A DNA stretch of 64,000 nt from Phytopseudomonas straminea (GCF_900112645.1 NZ_FOMO01000004.1:248001-312000); one strand, 5' to 3'. Positions 1 to 8,376 are shown, numbered from the stretch's first letter. Made by a program: numbers and translations. Notes: generated from the letters alone by a model not told the origin.

Positions 1-339
1 CGCAACATGACGCAGAAAATACAGGGCATGGGCGCGATTGTGAAAGTAACGCCGCAGCGCGCCCTGGCGTCGCTCCTGCAGGTAGTGGCCGTACGCCTCG
101 GTGGTGCGTAGGGCCGCACTGCGCATCCAGTCCAGCAGGGCTTCAGGCTTAGCGGGAATATCGCAGGGCAACTCACTGGTCTTGGTCAGTTGAGCTTCTA
201 GAAAGCTGCGCGCTTCGTTAAGCGCGGCGTCATCCAGCTGCGGCTGCAGCAGGCGCTCATACAGGGTGCGGGCGGGGCCGGCCTTGAGGAAATGGCAGCT
301 CTGGCTGGACGTGGTGAAAATCGGCATCAAAGTCGTCAT
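1..339 (-). CDS. Iron-containing redox enzyme / heme-oxygenase-like protein, N-terminal part (runs off the window)
   Basis: Not covered by a long forward reading frame; read from the complement. It starts with ATG at 339 and stays open for 113 codons to the window edge. The protein begins MTTLMPIFTTSSQSCHFL and reaches a stretch ALRRYFHNRAHALYFLRHVA, which resembles the conserved start of the pseudomonad iron-containing redox enzyme family (heme-oxygenase-like fold). Members are helical diiron or heme-oxygenase-like proteins, usually of unknown substrate. A weak AAGG lies upstream of the ATG. The C-terminal part that would carry most metal ligands is outside the window, so the assignment rests on sequence memory of this family. 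Confidence 0.6.
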   Translation of the reverse strand, partial: MTTLMPIFTTSSQSCHFLKAGPARTLYERLLQPQLDDAALNEARSFLEAQLTKTSELPCDIPAKPEALLDWMRSAALRTTEAYGHYLQERRQGALRRYFHNRAHALYFLRHVA

Positions 340-577
340 GGTCGAGCCTTGCGTGGCAGTCGAAAGCGCCGGGGGCAACGAGGCGGCGCTCACAGGTTTC
401 TTGGAATGGCCGGCGCCCATGACGCTCATGGCCTTATGAGGTTGGGAGAATGCCGCCCGAGAAAAGATTCAACCTCGGGGATCAGTGGTAACCAGCCCGG
501 CGTGGTTCGTGGCAACAGGCATAAGAAAGCCAGGTCGAGCAGTGCTCGCCTGGCTGTGTAGATGCAACAAGCCATGC
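340..577. other. Intergenic region upstream of the partial redox gene
   Basis: No convincing gene on either strand. It should hold the promoter of the leftward gene ending at 339 and the transcription end of the Mn-catalase gene, which also reads leftward. Forward-strand open frames here are GC-rich shadows without ribosome binding sites. Confidence 0.4.
528..555 (-). terminator. Probable terminator of the Mn-catalase gene
   Basis: An inverted repeat with outer arms AGCCAGG / CCTGGCT and inner arms GAGCA / TGCTC lies about 20 nt past the catalase stop. In the leftward direction it is followed by TTTCTT. The stem is imperfect and the T tract short, so efficiency is uncertain. Confidence 0.5.
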
Positions 578-1455
578 TTACTCAGGCTTGCGCGCAGCCC
601 CGAAGCCAAGGTCGGCGCCGGTGATCGAGTCCAGGGTCGGATCCGACGCGGTGCGCTTGGCCATCTGCAGCAGGGTTTCCGCCTGCTTGGCTGGCAGCAT
701 TACCTCGGCGGTGCCATCGCCCCCGTCCACCGCGGGTTGCGGATCGGCGACGAACTCCCACTGATCCCCTTCGTTCCATGGCCCACGACGGTCCTCGTCA
801 CCCTGGGACATGTTGAAGTACACACTGGTGAACTCCGGCACGCCCGGCAGCTTGCCTTGCGGGAAGTTCGGCTGGATGGCGTGCAGCGCCTTCTCGAAGG
901 ATTTCTGGTGCGCCAGCTCACGGGTCATCAGAAAGGCCAGCGCATCCTTGATGCCCGGATCGTCGGTGACGTTGATCAGCCGCTCGTAGATGATCTTGGC
1001 CCGGGCCTCGGCGGCGATGTTGGAGCGAAAATCCGCCGTCGGCTCACCGATGGTGTCGATGTAGGCCGCCGTCCAGGGCACACCGGCAGAGTTGGTCAGC
1101 GCAGGGCCACCGCCATACAGCAGCGAGGTGATGTGCGAGTCGTTGCCGCCCTCGGTCAACGAGCGGTAAAGCGCCGCCTCCTCTTCCACCGCCTCGGCCA
1201 GATCACCCTTGGCGGGTTGAGCATGCCGACGATCGAGCCGATGATTTCCAGGTGGCTGAGCTCTTCGGTGGCGATGTCCAGCAGCAGATCCTTGCGCCCT
1301 GCATCGTCTTCAGCCAGGCCCTGGGTGAAATAACGCATGGCCGCTGCCAATTCGCCCTGGGGGCCACCGAATTGTTCGAGCAGCAGATTGGCCAGCCCCG
1401 GATTGGGCCCGGCCACTCTTACCGTGTATTGCAATCGCTTGTTATGTACGAACAT
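578..1455 (-). pseudogene. Manganese catalase, split by a one-base frameshift
   Basis: Two overlapping frames together make one Mn-catalase (ferritin-like dimanganese enzyme, 2 H2O2 to O2 + 2 H2O, non-heme). The first, from ATG 1455 with a GAGGAG ribosome site, covers residues 1-85 and includes the ligand stretches QGELAAA and ATEELSHLE. The second continues to 578 with NIAAEARAKII and RELAHQKSFE, so all metal ligands remain. The frames switch just after MLNPP, near 1207-1216, where CCGCCAAGGG lacks one base compared with the expected Pro-Lys-Gly codons. Restoring one base gives exactly 293 codons (292 aa), close to the usual family length. It is either a recent disabling mutation or a sequencing/assembly error; the rest of the frame shows no decay. 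It is divergent from yciE. Confidence 0.85.
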
Positions 1456-1578
1456 GGAACGTTCTCCTCACCGGCTATAATTCCCTTGATGGTTTCGCTC
1501 CCTGCCCTGATGGGACTTGTAATAACCGAATGCAAAAGTGCGCAACGAGCTCAAGTAAAAACAAACTTTACAATTAAC

Positions 1579-1620
1579 CGAAACGGCAACTTCCTAGGCA
1601 AACTCCGCTTTGCCGTTTCG
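1579..1620. promoter_or_regulatory. Inverted repeat in the katN/yciE divergent promoter region
   Basis: Arms CGAAACGGCAA (1579-1589) and TTGCCGTTTCG (1610-1620) are perfect 11-bp complements around a 20-nt spacer, inside the AT-rich gap between the divergent Mn-catalase and yciE genes. It could be an operator shared by both promoters or a 5'-UTR hairpin of yciE. No regulator can be named from sequence. Confidence 0.4.
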
Positions 1621-1721
1621 CTTAATAGCGCTTCGTTTAATACCACTGACGAAAAGTAATGAACCTCCAACTCAGCGCCCCTCTCGCAACAGTGGCTATT
1701 TCTAAACTGCGGGAGTCGATC

Positions 1722-2231
1722 ATGACCACGAAACATGAAAACCTGGTGAGTTGGCTGCGCGACGCGCACGCCTTGGAACAGCAAGCCGAACAGATGCTGA
1801 CGGCGCAAAAAGAGCGCCTGCACAATTACCCGAAGTTGCGCAAACGCATTGAAAAACATATCGAAGAAACCGTGGGCCAACGCAAAACACTGGAACGGGC
1901 CCTGACCCGCCTCGGCAGCGAACCGTCAACACTGAAAGACATGAGCGGCAAGTTGATGGCCTTCGGTCAGGCCGTGGGCGGCATGATGATGAGCGACGAA
2001 GTGCTCAAGGGCACCATGTCCGGCTATGTCTTCGAGACTCTGGAAATCGCCTCTTACACGGTATTGATCGCCACCGCCAAAGCGGTGGGCGATACCCAGA
2101 CCCAGCAGGACTGCGAAGCGATCCTGCAGCAGGAAATCGCCATGGCCGACTGGCTGCGCCTGCACTTGTCGGAGTTGAGTCAGGCCTTTCTGGATCGCTC
2201 CGATACACCGGGCCTGGAAGCCAAGCGCTAG
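1722..2231 (+). CDS. yciE: YciE/DUF892 ferritin-like stress protein
   Basis: 169 aa. The start MTTKHENLVSWLRDAHALE at 1722 has GGGAG 7 nt upstream; a longer in-frame version from 1659 lacks a site. It is a helical ferritin-like protein with the DUF892 pattern: DAHALEQQAEQML, then KHIEETVGQRKTLE, then YTVLIATAKAVGD and a C-terminal helix with WLRLHLSELSQAFLDR. Glu/His pairs in these helices are the expected dimetal ligands. YciE-type proteins are induced by osmotic and general stress; their reaction is not settled. The neighbour is a divergent Mn-catalase, another ferritin-fold enzyme, a common pairing in bacterial stress loci. A perfect palindrome follows the stop. Confidence 0.85.
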   Translation: MTTKHENLVSWLRDAHALEQQAEQMLTAQKERLHNYPKLRKRIEKHIEETVGQRKTLERALTRLGSEPSTLKDMSGKLMAFGQAVGGMMMSDEVLKGTMSGYVFETLEIASYTVLIATAKAVGDTQTQQDCEAILQQEIAMADWLRLHLSELSQAFLDRSDTPGLEAKR

Positions 2232-2268
2232 ACGAGTAAGGCCTTCTAATCCGGGGCTGCCAAACTTT

Positions 2269-2300
2269 GTATAAAGCCGGCGCATGCGCCGGCTTTATAC
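2269..2300. terminator. Perfect 32-bp palindrome, bidirectional terminator
   Basis: Arms GTATAAAGCCGGCGCA and TGCGCCGGCTTTATAC abut without a loop, 38 nt after the yciE stop and 9 nt before the stop of the opposing small gene. Base-pairing would give a long GC-rich stem serving both converging transcripts. A real T tract is lacking on either side, so it may instead act as an RNA-end protector. Confidence 0.6.
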
Positions 2301-2308
2301 GTAATGGC

Positions 2309-2545
2309 TCAGGGCTGCTGGTAATGCCCAGGCGTGGTGTCCGCCTCGCAAGTGCGGGTGATCTTGCTCACCTGTACATCGGTGATCCGCCCTTTGGCTC
2401 CCTCGTTTTGCACATGCTGCTGGCCTGCTCAGCGTCTCAGCGTCTCAGCGTCTCAGCGTCTCAGCGTCTCAGCGTCAGACGACATCTCAAGATGCATCGG
2501 CTGGTTATCACAGATGTAGTTGATCAGAAATATCTGCCCTTTCAT
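2309..2545 (-). pseudogene. Small conserved-looking gene interrupted by an octanucleotide repeat
   Basis: Read from the complement. ATG at 2545, with GAGG 9-12 nt upstream, starts MKGQIFLINYICDNQPMHLE; the same frame 78 codons later ends at TGA 2311-2309 with a protein-like tail (GRITDVQVSKITRTCEADTT then PGHYQQP). Between the two halves lie six copies of an 8-bp unit (2428-2475). In this frame the repeat creates two TGA codons (codons 31 and 39), so only a 30-aa peptide can be made. Without the repeat a 62-aa protein results. I do not recognise the family. It may be a simple pseudogene, or a length-variable locus. Confidence 0.45.
2428..2475. repeat. Octanucleotide tandem repeat, 6 x CTCAGCGT
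   Basis: Six exact head-to-tail copies of CTCAGCGT, 48 bp, with no degenerate copies inside. Perfect identity suggests recent expansion by slippage. It sits inside a small leftward reading frame and puts stops into it. Confidence 0.95.
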
Positions 2546-3009
2546 GGAGAGACCTCGCTACTGAAAGGCCAGCACTCGGCGTGCTGGCACATAGTTTTAT
2601 CAGTTTATCCCGCGTATAAACGCAGCACAGCCAAAGCACTGACTGCCAATAAAAAACCAATGTTCAAAAAACTCTTACTTAGGAACTTGAAGCACAGTGA
2701 CAGCAAGCGAAGCACTAATCTCGGACACAAATTAATTACACCAGCCAGACTCTTATACAGTAACTGTACAAGCTGGCAGCACAACACCATCACTTTTACC
2801 GCTCATCGTTCCCTGCAACTTTTAACTCGAACATTGTGCAAGGCCCTCCTCTCGAACTTTTACCTGTCACTGATGGCAGGCTAAACCGGCTTCGCTAAAG
2901 ACCGCTTCGTTAATCAAGTTGCCAGCACGTATTCCAATACAACGCAAAAACTTACCACCGCCGCCATCCGGGCATCGGTGCTCTGCATAGATCTCTCCAA
3001 GGAGTCACC
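2546..3009. other. AT-rich intergenic region before the DUF4142 gene
   Basis: Clearly lower GC than the surroundings. A hairpin with arms GCCAGCAC / GTGCTGGC lies near 2568-2588, in the leader of the small leftward gene. The rest carries no recognisable gene; a 62-codon leftward hydrophobic frame (2605-2793) has no ribosome site and I do not call it. Promoters for both flanking genes are expected here. Confidence 0.4.
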
Positions 3010-3519
3010 ATGAAACGCACAGCTGTATTGATCGGCGCAACCGCCGCCCTGCTCTTCGCTTTCGCCGGCTTGGTCCAGGCAGCCGACAAGGTCAGCGCCA
3101 ACGACTTTGCCGAAGAAGCCTCGGCCAAGGGCATCGCCGAGATCGAGACCAGCAAGCTGGCACTCGAAAAAGGCAGCAACGCCGAGGTCAAGAAATTCGC
3201 CCAGACGATGATCGACGATCACACCCGCGCCAACGAAGAGCTCAAGGCCCTAGCCAAGAAGAACAACCTCGAGCTCTCCGACGACGCCGACCTGATGAAC
3301 AAGGCCAAGGCCATGATTCTGCAGGTACGTGATGGCGAGAACTTCGACGAGGCCTATGCCAACAACCAGGTCGTTGCCCACGAGCAGGCCATCGAGCTGT
3401 ACCAGAAGGCGGCCGCGCCTGACGACGGTGAAATCAGCGCCTGGGCCAAGAAGACCCTGCCCAAGCTGGAACATCACCTGCAAATGGCCACGGACCTGCA
3501 GGGCAAGACACGTCAGTAA
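3010..3519 (+). CDS. DUF4142 periplasmic protein
   Basis: 169 aa. AAGGAG lies 6 nt before the ATG. Residues 1-25 (MKRTAVLIGATAALLFAFAG, ending VQA-A) form a Sec signal peptide. The mature part is a four-helix ferritin-like DUF4142 domain: FAEEASAKGIAEIETSKLAL, NAEVKKFAQTMIDDHTRANE, then VVAHEQAIELYQKAA and LPKLEHHLQMATDL. The histidines and acids in these helices resemble metal-site positions but no enzymatic role is established for the family. It lies 52 nt upstream of a lipoprotein gene, possibly co-transcribed, and in a cluster of ferritin-fold stress genes. Confidence 0.85.
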   Translation: MKRTAVLIGATAALLFAFAGLVQAADKVSANDFAEEASAKGIAEIETSKLALEKGSNAEVKKFAQTMIDDHTRANEELKALAKKNNLELSDDADLMNKAKAMILQVRDGENFDEAYANNQVVAHEQAIELYQKAAAPDDGEISAWAKKTLPKLEHHLQMATDLQGKTRQ

Positions 3520-3571
3520 TCTCAGCCCAGAGCCCGGCAAATTCCGGGCTCTGGCACGTTTGGAGACCACC

Positions 3572-4324
3572 ATGTCCGCGCGAATCGGCGCAGCGCTGCT
3601 ACCCCTTCTGGCCATCCTGCCGCTGGCCGGCTGCATGACCACCGCCAGCCACTCCAACGTCGGCACCGAGGGCGCACCCGCTCAGGCCGATACCCGCTTG
3701 CTGGAAGCCGGCGCGGCAACCTTGCAAACCCAGCCGCCAGTCACCGCCCTGAACGCCTACCTCAATGGCTTTCATTTCTACAACGGCCGGCAGCAGGCGC
3801 AGATGGAAGCCCATCATTACTGCGCCATCCTCAGCGAAGAGCTGATCCAGTGCGTGATCTATGACGGCAATGTCAGGGACGCCAAGCTGATGGGCGTCGA
3901 GTACATCATCAGCGAGCAGCTGTTCAAAACCCTGCCGGAAGACGAAAAGATGCTGTGGCACAGCCACGTACACGAAGTGAAATCAGGCCAACTGGTGGCG
4001 CCCGGCATTCCGCAAACCGCCGAGCATGCGCTGATGCAAAAGCTGGTGCGCACCTACGGCAAGACCTGGCACACCTGGCATACCGACCAGAAGAAAAGTC
4101 TGCCCCTGGGCGTGCCACAGTTGATGATGGGCTTTACCGCCGATGGCCAACTGGACCAACGCATGGTCGATGAGCGCGACCAGCGCTTCGGCATCGACAG
4201 CAACGAGAAGCGCCAGAGCCGCGCTGACATCCAGCGCCCTCCCATACAGCCCGGCGCCGATGCCTGGCAGAAGGGCAAGGTATTCCAGATCGAAGACCCT
4301 ACCGGCGCCCACGTGCATCACTGA
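3572..4324 (+). CDS. DUF1264 (oil-body-associated-protein-like) lipoprotein
   Basis: 250 aa from ATG 3572; the frame is open further upstream but only this start gives a signal peptide, MSARIGAALLPLLAILPLAG followed by Cys21, a lipobox LAGC. The rest matches DUF1264: FHFYNGRQQAQMEAHHYCAI, LIQCVIYDGN, GVEYIISEQLFKTLP, LWHSHVHEVKSGQLVAPGIP, and TWHTWHTD. Plant homologues coat seed oil bodies; bacterial ones are of unknown function and here would sit in the outer membrane or periplasm. The gene ends TGA-GCC-TAA, and the second in-frame stop is the target duplication of an inverted-repeat element. Confidence 0.85.
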   Translation: MSARIGAALLPLLAILPLAGCMTTASHSNVGTEGAPAQADTRLLEAGAATLQTQPPVTALNAYLNGFHFYNGRQQAQMEAHHYCAILSEELIQCVIYDGNVRDAKLMGVEYIISEQLFKTLPEDEKMLWHSHVHEVKSGQLVAPGIPQTAEHALMQKLVRTYGKTWHTWHTDQKKSLPLGVPQLMMGFTADGQLDQRMVDERDQRFGIDSNEKRQSRADIQRPPIQPGADAWQKGKVFQIEDPTGAHVHH

Positions 4325-4330
4325 GCCTAA

Positions 4331-4500
4331 GAGCCTGTTCAAAGTCTCGCGAGCTAGAGCAATGCAAGGAGAAAACAGGCGAGGACCGGTCGGAGTCGCG
4401 CTCGACTTTACGAGCTGTAAATGAGCAGTCCGACTGGGCTGGCAATCCAGCCTGCTTTCAACGCCGCAGTGCCGACGCGCAGCAGACTTTGAACAGGCTC
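4331..4500. mobile_element. MITE-like element, copy 1
   Basis: 170 bp with perfect 17-bp terminal inverted repeats, GAGCCTGTTCAAAGTCT at the left and its complement at the right, flanked by TAA on both sides (4328-4330 and 4501-4503). It has no transposase. Internal inverted arms (AAAACAGGC / GCCTGCTTT) would let it fold. The interior is shorter than in copies 2 and 3. The left TAA is an in-frame second stop of the DUF1264 gene. Confidence 0.85.
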
Positions 4501-4512
4501 TAAGTGTCGCCC

Positions 4513-6918
4513 TCAGGCCGGGCGGCACAGCACCCAGTCGTGTAGCAGCACGCGCAACTCGTCGAACTTCACCGGCTTGGCCAGGTAGTCGCTCATGCCT
4601 GCCGCCAGGCAGCGCTCACGGTCGCCCGACTGGCTATGGGCGGTGATCGCCAGCACCGGCAGCTCGGCGCAAGCCGGCAGCTGACGCAGGGCACGGCAAG
4701 TGGCGAAGCCGTCCATTACCGGCATCTGGCAATCCAGCAGAACGGCGTCGATGGGCTCGCGCTGCAGTTGCTCCAGCGCATCGCTGCCGTTGTCGACGGT
4801 ACGCACCCGGTAGCCGAGCTTGAGCAGCATGCCGCGGATCACCAGTTGATTGATAGCGTTGTCCTCGACAATCAGTACGGTGCACTGCTCGGGGGCTCGC
4901 AATGCCGCGCCACTGCTGCGCCGTATCGCGGTCTGCTCAGCAGGCTTTTGCACTGGCAGTGCCAGGGTCAGTTCAAGTCGGAAGATGCTGCCACCGCTGC
5001 CGGCACGATTGGGCTCGTAGGCCAGCTTGCCGCCGAGCAGATCGACCAGCTGCCGGCAGATGCTCAGGCCGATGCCCAGACCGCCATATTCGCGGGTCAT
5101 CGAGGTGTCGAGCTGATGGAAGCGGCGGTACAGATCGGTTTCCCGCACATTCTCCAGACCAATGCCGGCGTCGATCACCTCGAAGCTCAGCGGCAGGCTG
5201 TCCAGCGCGGCCTGGGCATCGCCGCGTACACGCAGGCGCACCTGGCCGGCCGAGGTGAACTTGATGGCGTTATCGAGCAGATAACCCAGGGCCTGGGCCA
5301 ACTTCTGCCCGTCGCCTTCGACGGTATCGGCCAGGCGCTCGTCGAGATCCAGGGCGAAGTCCAGGCCCTTGTCGCGGGCGCGCCCCTCGAAGTTGGCGCA
5401 CAGGCCGTCGAGCAGCCCGCGCAAACTGAAGGTCTCGCGCCGCGGATAGAGCCGCCCGGCCTGCAGTTCGGTCAGCGCGAGGATGTCGTTGACCATCTGC
5501 ATCATGTCCCGCGCCGAACGCGTGGCGGTCTTCTGGTACTGCTCCACCTCGGGGTCCAGGCGCAGGGTCTGCATCAGCTCCAGGGAGCCGATCACGCCAT
5601 TCATCGGCGTGCGCAACTCGTGGGTCACGGTGGCCAGGAAGTCGTCCTTGAGGCGGTTGCTGTCGGCCAGCTCGTGGTTGAGCACCTCCAGCTTGGCACT
5701 GGCGTTCTGCAGGATGCGCGCGCGCTCCTCCTTCATGGCGTTGATGCGGTCGGCCAGCGCCAGGGACAGCAACGCCACCTCGATGGCACTGCCGATCTGG
5801 CTGGCGTACATGGTCAGGAACATATTGGGCAGGTAGCCGAGCACCATCAGGGTGTTGACCACCCCGCCGAGCAGGAACGCCGCCCAGGCGATCAGGAAGT
5901 AACGGGCCACGCGCATGCCGCGCCACAGCGCCAGGGCGCCGGCCACCGGCACCACCACGGTGAACACCAGCGCCAGCACAGTAGCCAAGCGCAGCGACAA
6001 GGCGTAGGTGGTGCACAGCGCCAGTACCATCACCAGAGCGCCCCAGGCCATCATCAGCAGCAGGCTGCGGTCCACCCAACGGCTGTGCTCGCGGGTGTGC
6101 AGGAAGCTACGCGCGAACTGGCAGCCGAACAGCGCCGTGGCGCCGATCAAAAACGGCGTGGCGGCATTGGCCCACCAGGGGTTGTCTGGCCAGAAGAACT
6201 CGATGCCGGCGCCGTTGACCGACACCTGATACATGCCGAACGAAGCGATGTAGAAGATGTAGTAGAGATAGCTGGTGTCGCGCACGGCGATAAAGATGAA
6301 CAGGTTGTAGACCGCCATCACCAGCAACACGCCGTAGATGATGCCCAGCACGTAGATGCGTGCCGGCTGCTCTTCCAGATAGGCGGCCGGCGACCACAGG
6401 CTCAGCGGTGCCTGGATGGAGCCCTGGCTTTCCAGGCGCAGGTATACGCGGCGCACCTGCTCGGGCTGGAAGTCGAGGGTGAACAGGTAGTTGTTCTGGC
6501 GGATCTCGCGGCTTGAGAATGGCAAGGCATCGCCGGTTTGGCGAGTCAGATGAAAGCGGCCATCAGCGCCCTGCTCGTACAGTTCGAGGTGATCTAGCGG
6601 CGGGTAGGCCAGCTCCAGTAGCCAGGTCTGCGGGCCACTGCCGGCTGCGCTTTTGGGCTGGTACTGCAGATCGATGCGCAGCCAGTACGCCGAACGCGAA
6701 TAACCAGCGTTAAGCACCGCCTTGTCGTGTTGGCGGAAGCTGCCCTGCAGGGCGCTGGAGGTGACATCGTCGATGGTCTTGTCGCCACGCACGTCCTCGA
6801 ACACCGCCATATGCTCGCCGAGCGGCAGCGAGCGAACCCGCTCGTCGAAAACCACCGGCCCGGCCGCACTGGCCAGCAGCGAAAAGAGCGCCAGAAAAAC
6901 AGTCAGGAAAAAACGCAT
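4513..6918 (-). CDS. ladS: LadS hybrid sensor histidine kinase (7TMR-DISM)
   Basis: 801 aa from ATG 6918; a longer frame reaches 7041 but the signal peptide MRFFLTVFLALFSLLASAAG fixes this start. Order: periplasmic 7TMR-DISMED2 domain (about 25-160), seven membrane segments (about 185-385), coiled linker, HisKA with phospho-acceptor His near 430 in THELRTPMNG, HATPase with NAIKFTSAG and GGLGIGLSIC, and a C-terminal receiver with Asp near 728 in LLDCQMPVMDG. Length, domains and the neighbouring thiD-thiE-hemL match P. aeruginosa LadS (795 aa, PA3974), which responds to calcium and feeds GacS/GacA-Rsm to favour biofilm over type III secretion. Direct orthology is inferred from domains and synteny. 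Confidence 0.8.
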   Translation of the reverse strand: MRFFLTVFLALFSLLASAAGPVVFDERVRSLPLGEHMAVFEDVRGDKTIDDVTSSALQGSFRQHDKAVLNAGYSRSAYWLRIDLQYQPKSAAGSGPQTWLLELAYPPLDHLELYEQGADGRFHLTRQTGDALPFSSREIRQNNYLFTLDFQPEQVRRVYLRLESQGSIQAPLSLWSPAAYLEEQPARIYVLGIIYGVLLVMAVYNLFIFIAVRDTSYLYYIFYIASFGMYQVSVNGAGIEFFWPDNPWWANAATPFLIGATALFGCQFARSFLHTREHSRWVDRSLLLMMAWGALVMVLALCTTYALSLRLATVLALVFTVVVPVAGALALWRGMRVARYFLIAWAAFLLGGVVNTLMVLGYLPNMFLTMYASQIGSAIEVALLSLALADRINAMKEERARILQNASAKLEVLNHELADSNRLKDDFLATVTHELRTPMNGVIGSLELMQTLRLDPEVEQYQKTATRSARDMMQMVNDILALTELQAGRLYPRRETFSLRGLLDGLCANFEGRARDKGLDFALDLDERLADTVEGDGQKLAQALGYLLDNAIKFTSAGQVRLRVRGDAQAALDSLPLSFEVIDAGIGLENVRETDLYRRFHQLDTSMTREYGGLGIGLSICRQLVDLLGGKLAYEPNRAGSGGSIFRLELTLALPVQKPAEQTAIRRSSGAALRAPEQCTVLIVEDNAINQLVIRGMLLKLGYRVRTVDNGSDALEQLQREPIDAVLLDCQMPVMDGFATCRALRQLPACAELPVLAITAHSQSGDRERCLAAGMSDYLAKPVKFDELRVLLHDWVLCRPA

Positions 6919-7061
6919 GCAGCCCCGCAGATGGCCCTGTTGTGCCGCATCGCGAGGCCCCACGCCTTCAGAGTGATGCAGCCGTTCAAGACTCAACATA
7001 TGAATGTCGGCAACTCTAGGGGCCTCGCCGGCCCATCGCAAGCGCTATGACGATTGGCTCA

Positions 7062-7285
7062 GCGCCTGTTCAAAGTCTCGCGAGCTAGAGCAATGCAAAA
7101 CCTGGGCGGCCCCGCAAAAACAGGCGAGGACCGGTCGGAGTCGCGCTCGACTTTACGAGCTGTAAATGAGCAGTACTCGCTTCGCTCGCCCTGCGGGCCG
7201 CGCTAAAGCGCGTTAGCCGCAAGCGGCTTGCCGAGCCTGTTTTTAACGCAGCAGTGCCGACGGGCAGCAGACTTTGAACAGGTTC
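7062..7285. mobile_element. MITE-like element, copy 2
   Basis: 224 bp, ends GCGCCTGTTCAAAGTCT and AGACTTTGAACAGGTTC, flanked by TCA at 7059-7061 and 7286-7288. The right TCA, read on the complement, is the TGA stop of the adjoining binding-protein gene. The interior is nearly the same as copy 3 and contains AAAAACAGGC / GCCTGTTTTT arms and several smaller palindromes. No coding capacity. Confidence 0.85.
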
Positions 7286-8140
7286 TCAGGGCGCCGGCAG
7301 GCTGAGCAATGCCTGGGTGATGGCCTCGGCCAAATACTGAATGGAAAACACCCCGCCATGGGCCCAGGTGTCAGGCATCGCCGCCAGGCGGTCGGCACGC
7401 GCGAAGGGCATCGCGCGCCATTCGGGACTGGCGAACAGCTGTTCCTGCCCGGCGAACGGCTCGACGTAGACCACCACGCCCTCCTCGATACCTGCCAGGG
7501 CTTCAATCGGCACCACCGCGTCATGGGGTTGCGGGTAGGCAGGCTGCAGGTGCAACTGCTGCAGGGCAGAGTCGATCATCGAGTCGCCGCCGTCGACGCG
7601 CACCATGCCCTGCGACACGAAACGGATCACCAGCACCTTGGGCAGGTGCCCGCGAAAGTGCTCGACCAGGCGCTGATGCAGCCCGTCGATCTGCACCTGC
7701 ATGGCGGCCAGTTCGCGCAACGCGTGATCCTCGCGGCCGAAGCGCTGGGCCAGCGCCAGGTAATCGTCGCGGGCGACCAGGTAACTGTCATGTTCCCGGG
7801 ACAGGCTGCCGTATGTGGTGACCGGTGCGATACGGGCCAGCTGCGCACGCATGGCTTCCTGGCGCTCGCCGATAACGATCAGCTCCGGCTTGAGGGCGGC
7901 CAGCTTGTCGAGATCCGGCGCGCGTCGCGATCCCACGCTGGGCACATTGGCCGGCAACGGCGGGCGCGCCACCTGGGCGCGGTACTGCCTGGCGTCGGCC
8001 ACGGCAACCGGGGTGATATCGAGCTTGAGCAGGTGTTCGGCGGCCTCCCAGCTCAGCGCCACCACCCGCGGCTCGGCGGCCTGGGCCAGACCAGCCAGCA
8101 GGCACAGCAGCAGCGGGACACAACGCAACAGATTGTTCAT
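7286..8140 (-). CDS. Periplasmic Fe-siderophore/cobalamin-type ABC substrate-binding protein
   Basis: 284 aa. Residues 1-22 (MNNLLRCVPLLLCLLAGLAQ, cleaved after AQA) are a signal peptide. The mature part is a class III (FecB/FhuD/BtuF-like) binding protein: RVVALSWEAAEHLLKLDITP, SVGSRRAPDLDKLAALKPEL then IVIGERQ, a long central helix, VLVIRFVSQGMVRVDGGDSM, and an end WAHGGVFSIQYLAEAITQAL. The ligand is not determined; ferric siderophore is the likeliest. No permease or ATPase lies nearby, so it must work with a transporter elsewhere. The stop codon is the duplicated target of MITE copy 2. No clear Fur site was seen. Confidence 0.8.
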   Translation of the reverse strand: MNNLLRCVPLLLCLLAGLAQAAEPRVVALSWEAAEHLLKLDITPVAVADARQYRAQVARPPLPANVPSVGSRRAPDLDKLAALKPELIVIGERQEAMRAQLARIAPVTTYGSLSREHDSYLVARDDYLALAQRFGREDHALRELAAMQVQIDGLHQRLVEHFRGHLPKVLVIRFVSQGMVRVDGGDSMIDSALQQLHLQPAYPQPHDAVVPIEALAGIEEGVVVYVEPFAGQEQLFASPEWRAMPFARADRLAAMPDTWAHGGVFSIQYLAEAITQALLSLPAP

Positions 8141-8376
8141 GCCAGGCGCCTTCTGCCCTGCTGGATGAAAGGAATGTCGCCCGATCCTGGGCGCAGGCCA
8201 TCGTACAAAGCTCGCAGGCCCGGCTCAAGGCGACCGTCGATCCGTCGGCCTCATCGCCGCCCATAAAATGTTAAGCTCGCGCCCCGTCCCAATGCCGCCT
8301 GCCCCGTGCCGGTGCGAGCCCGACCCACCCGGTACCGCGCCAGCGCCGTACCCGTAAACCGGAACCCGCGATACAG

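Noticed and set aside
2605..2793. Leftward 62-codon hydrophobic frame
   Set aside because: No ribosome site, composition follows the AT-rich intergenic sequence, and no recognisable motif; hydrophobicity alone is weak evidence.
4636..6516. Long 626-codon rightward frame opposite ladS
   Set aside because: Antisense shadow of a high-GC gene; rich in Gln/His/Ala, no start site, and the opposite strand encodes a full hybrid kinase.
8141..8376. Possible TPP or cobalamin riboswitch between the binding protein and thiD
   Set aside because: I looked for the conserved TPP segments and the cobalamin B12-box and did not find them; the sequence is GC-rich without the expected pairing.
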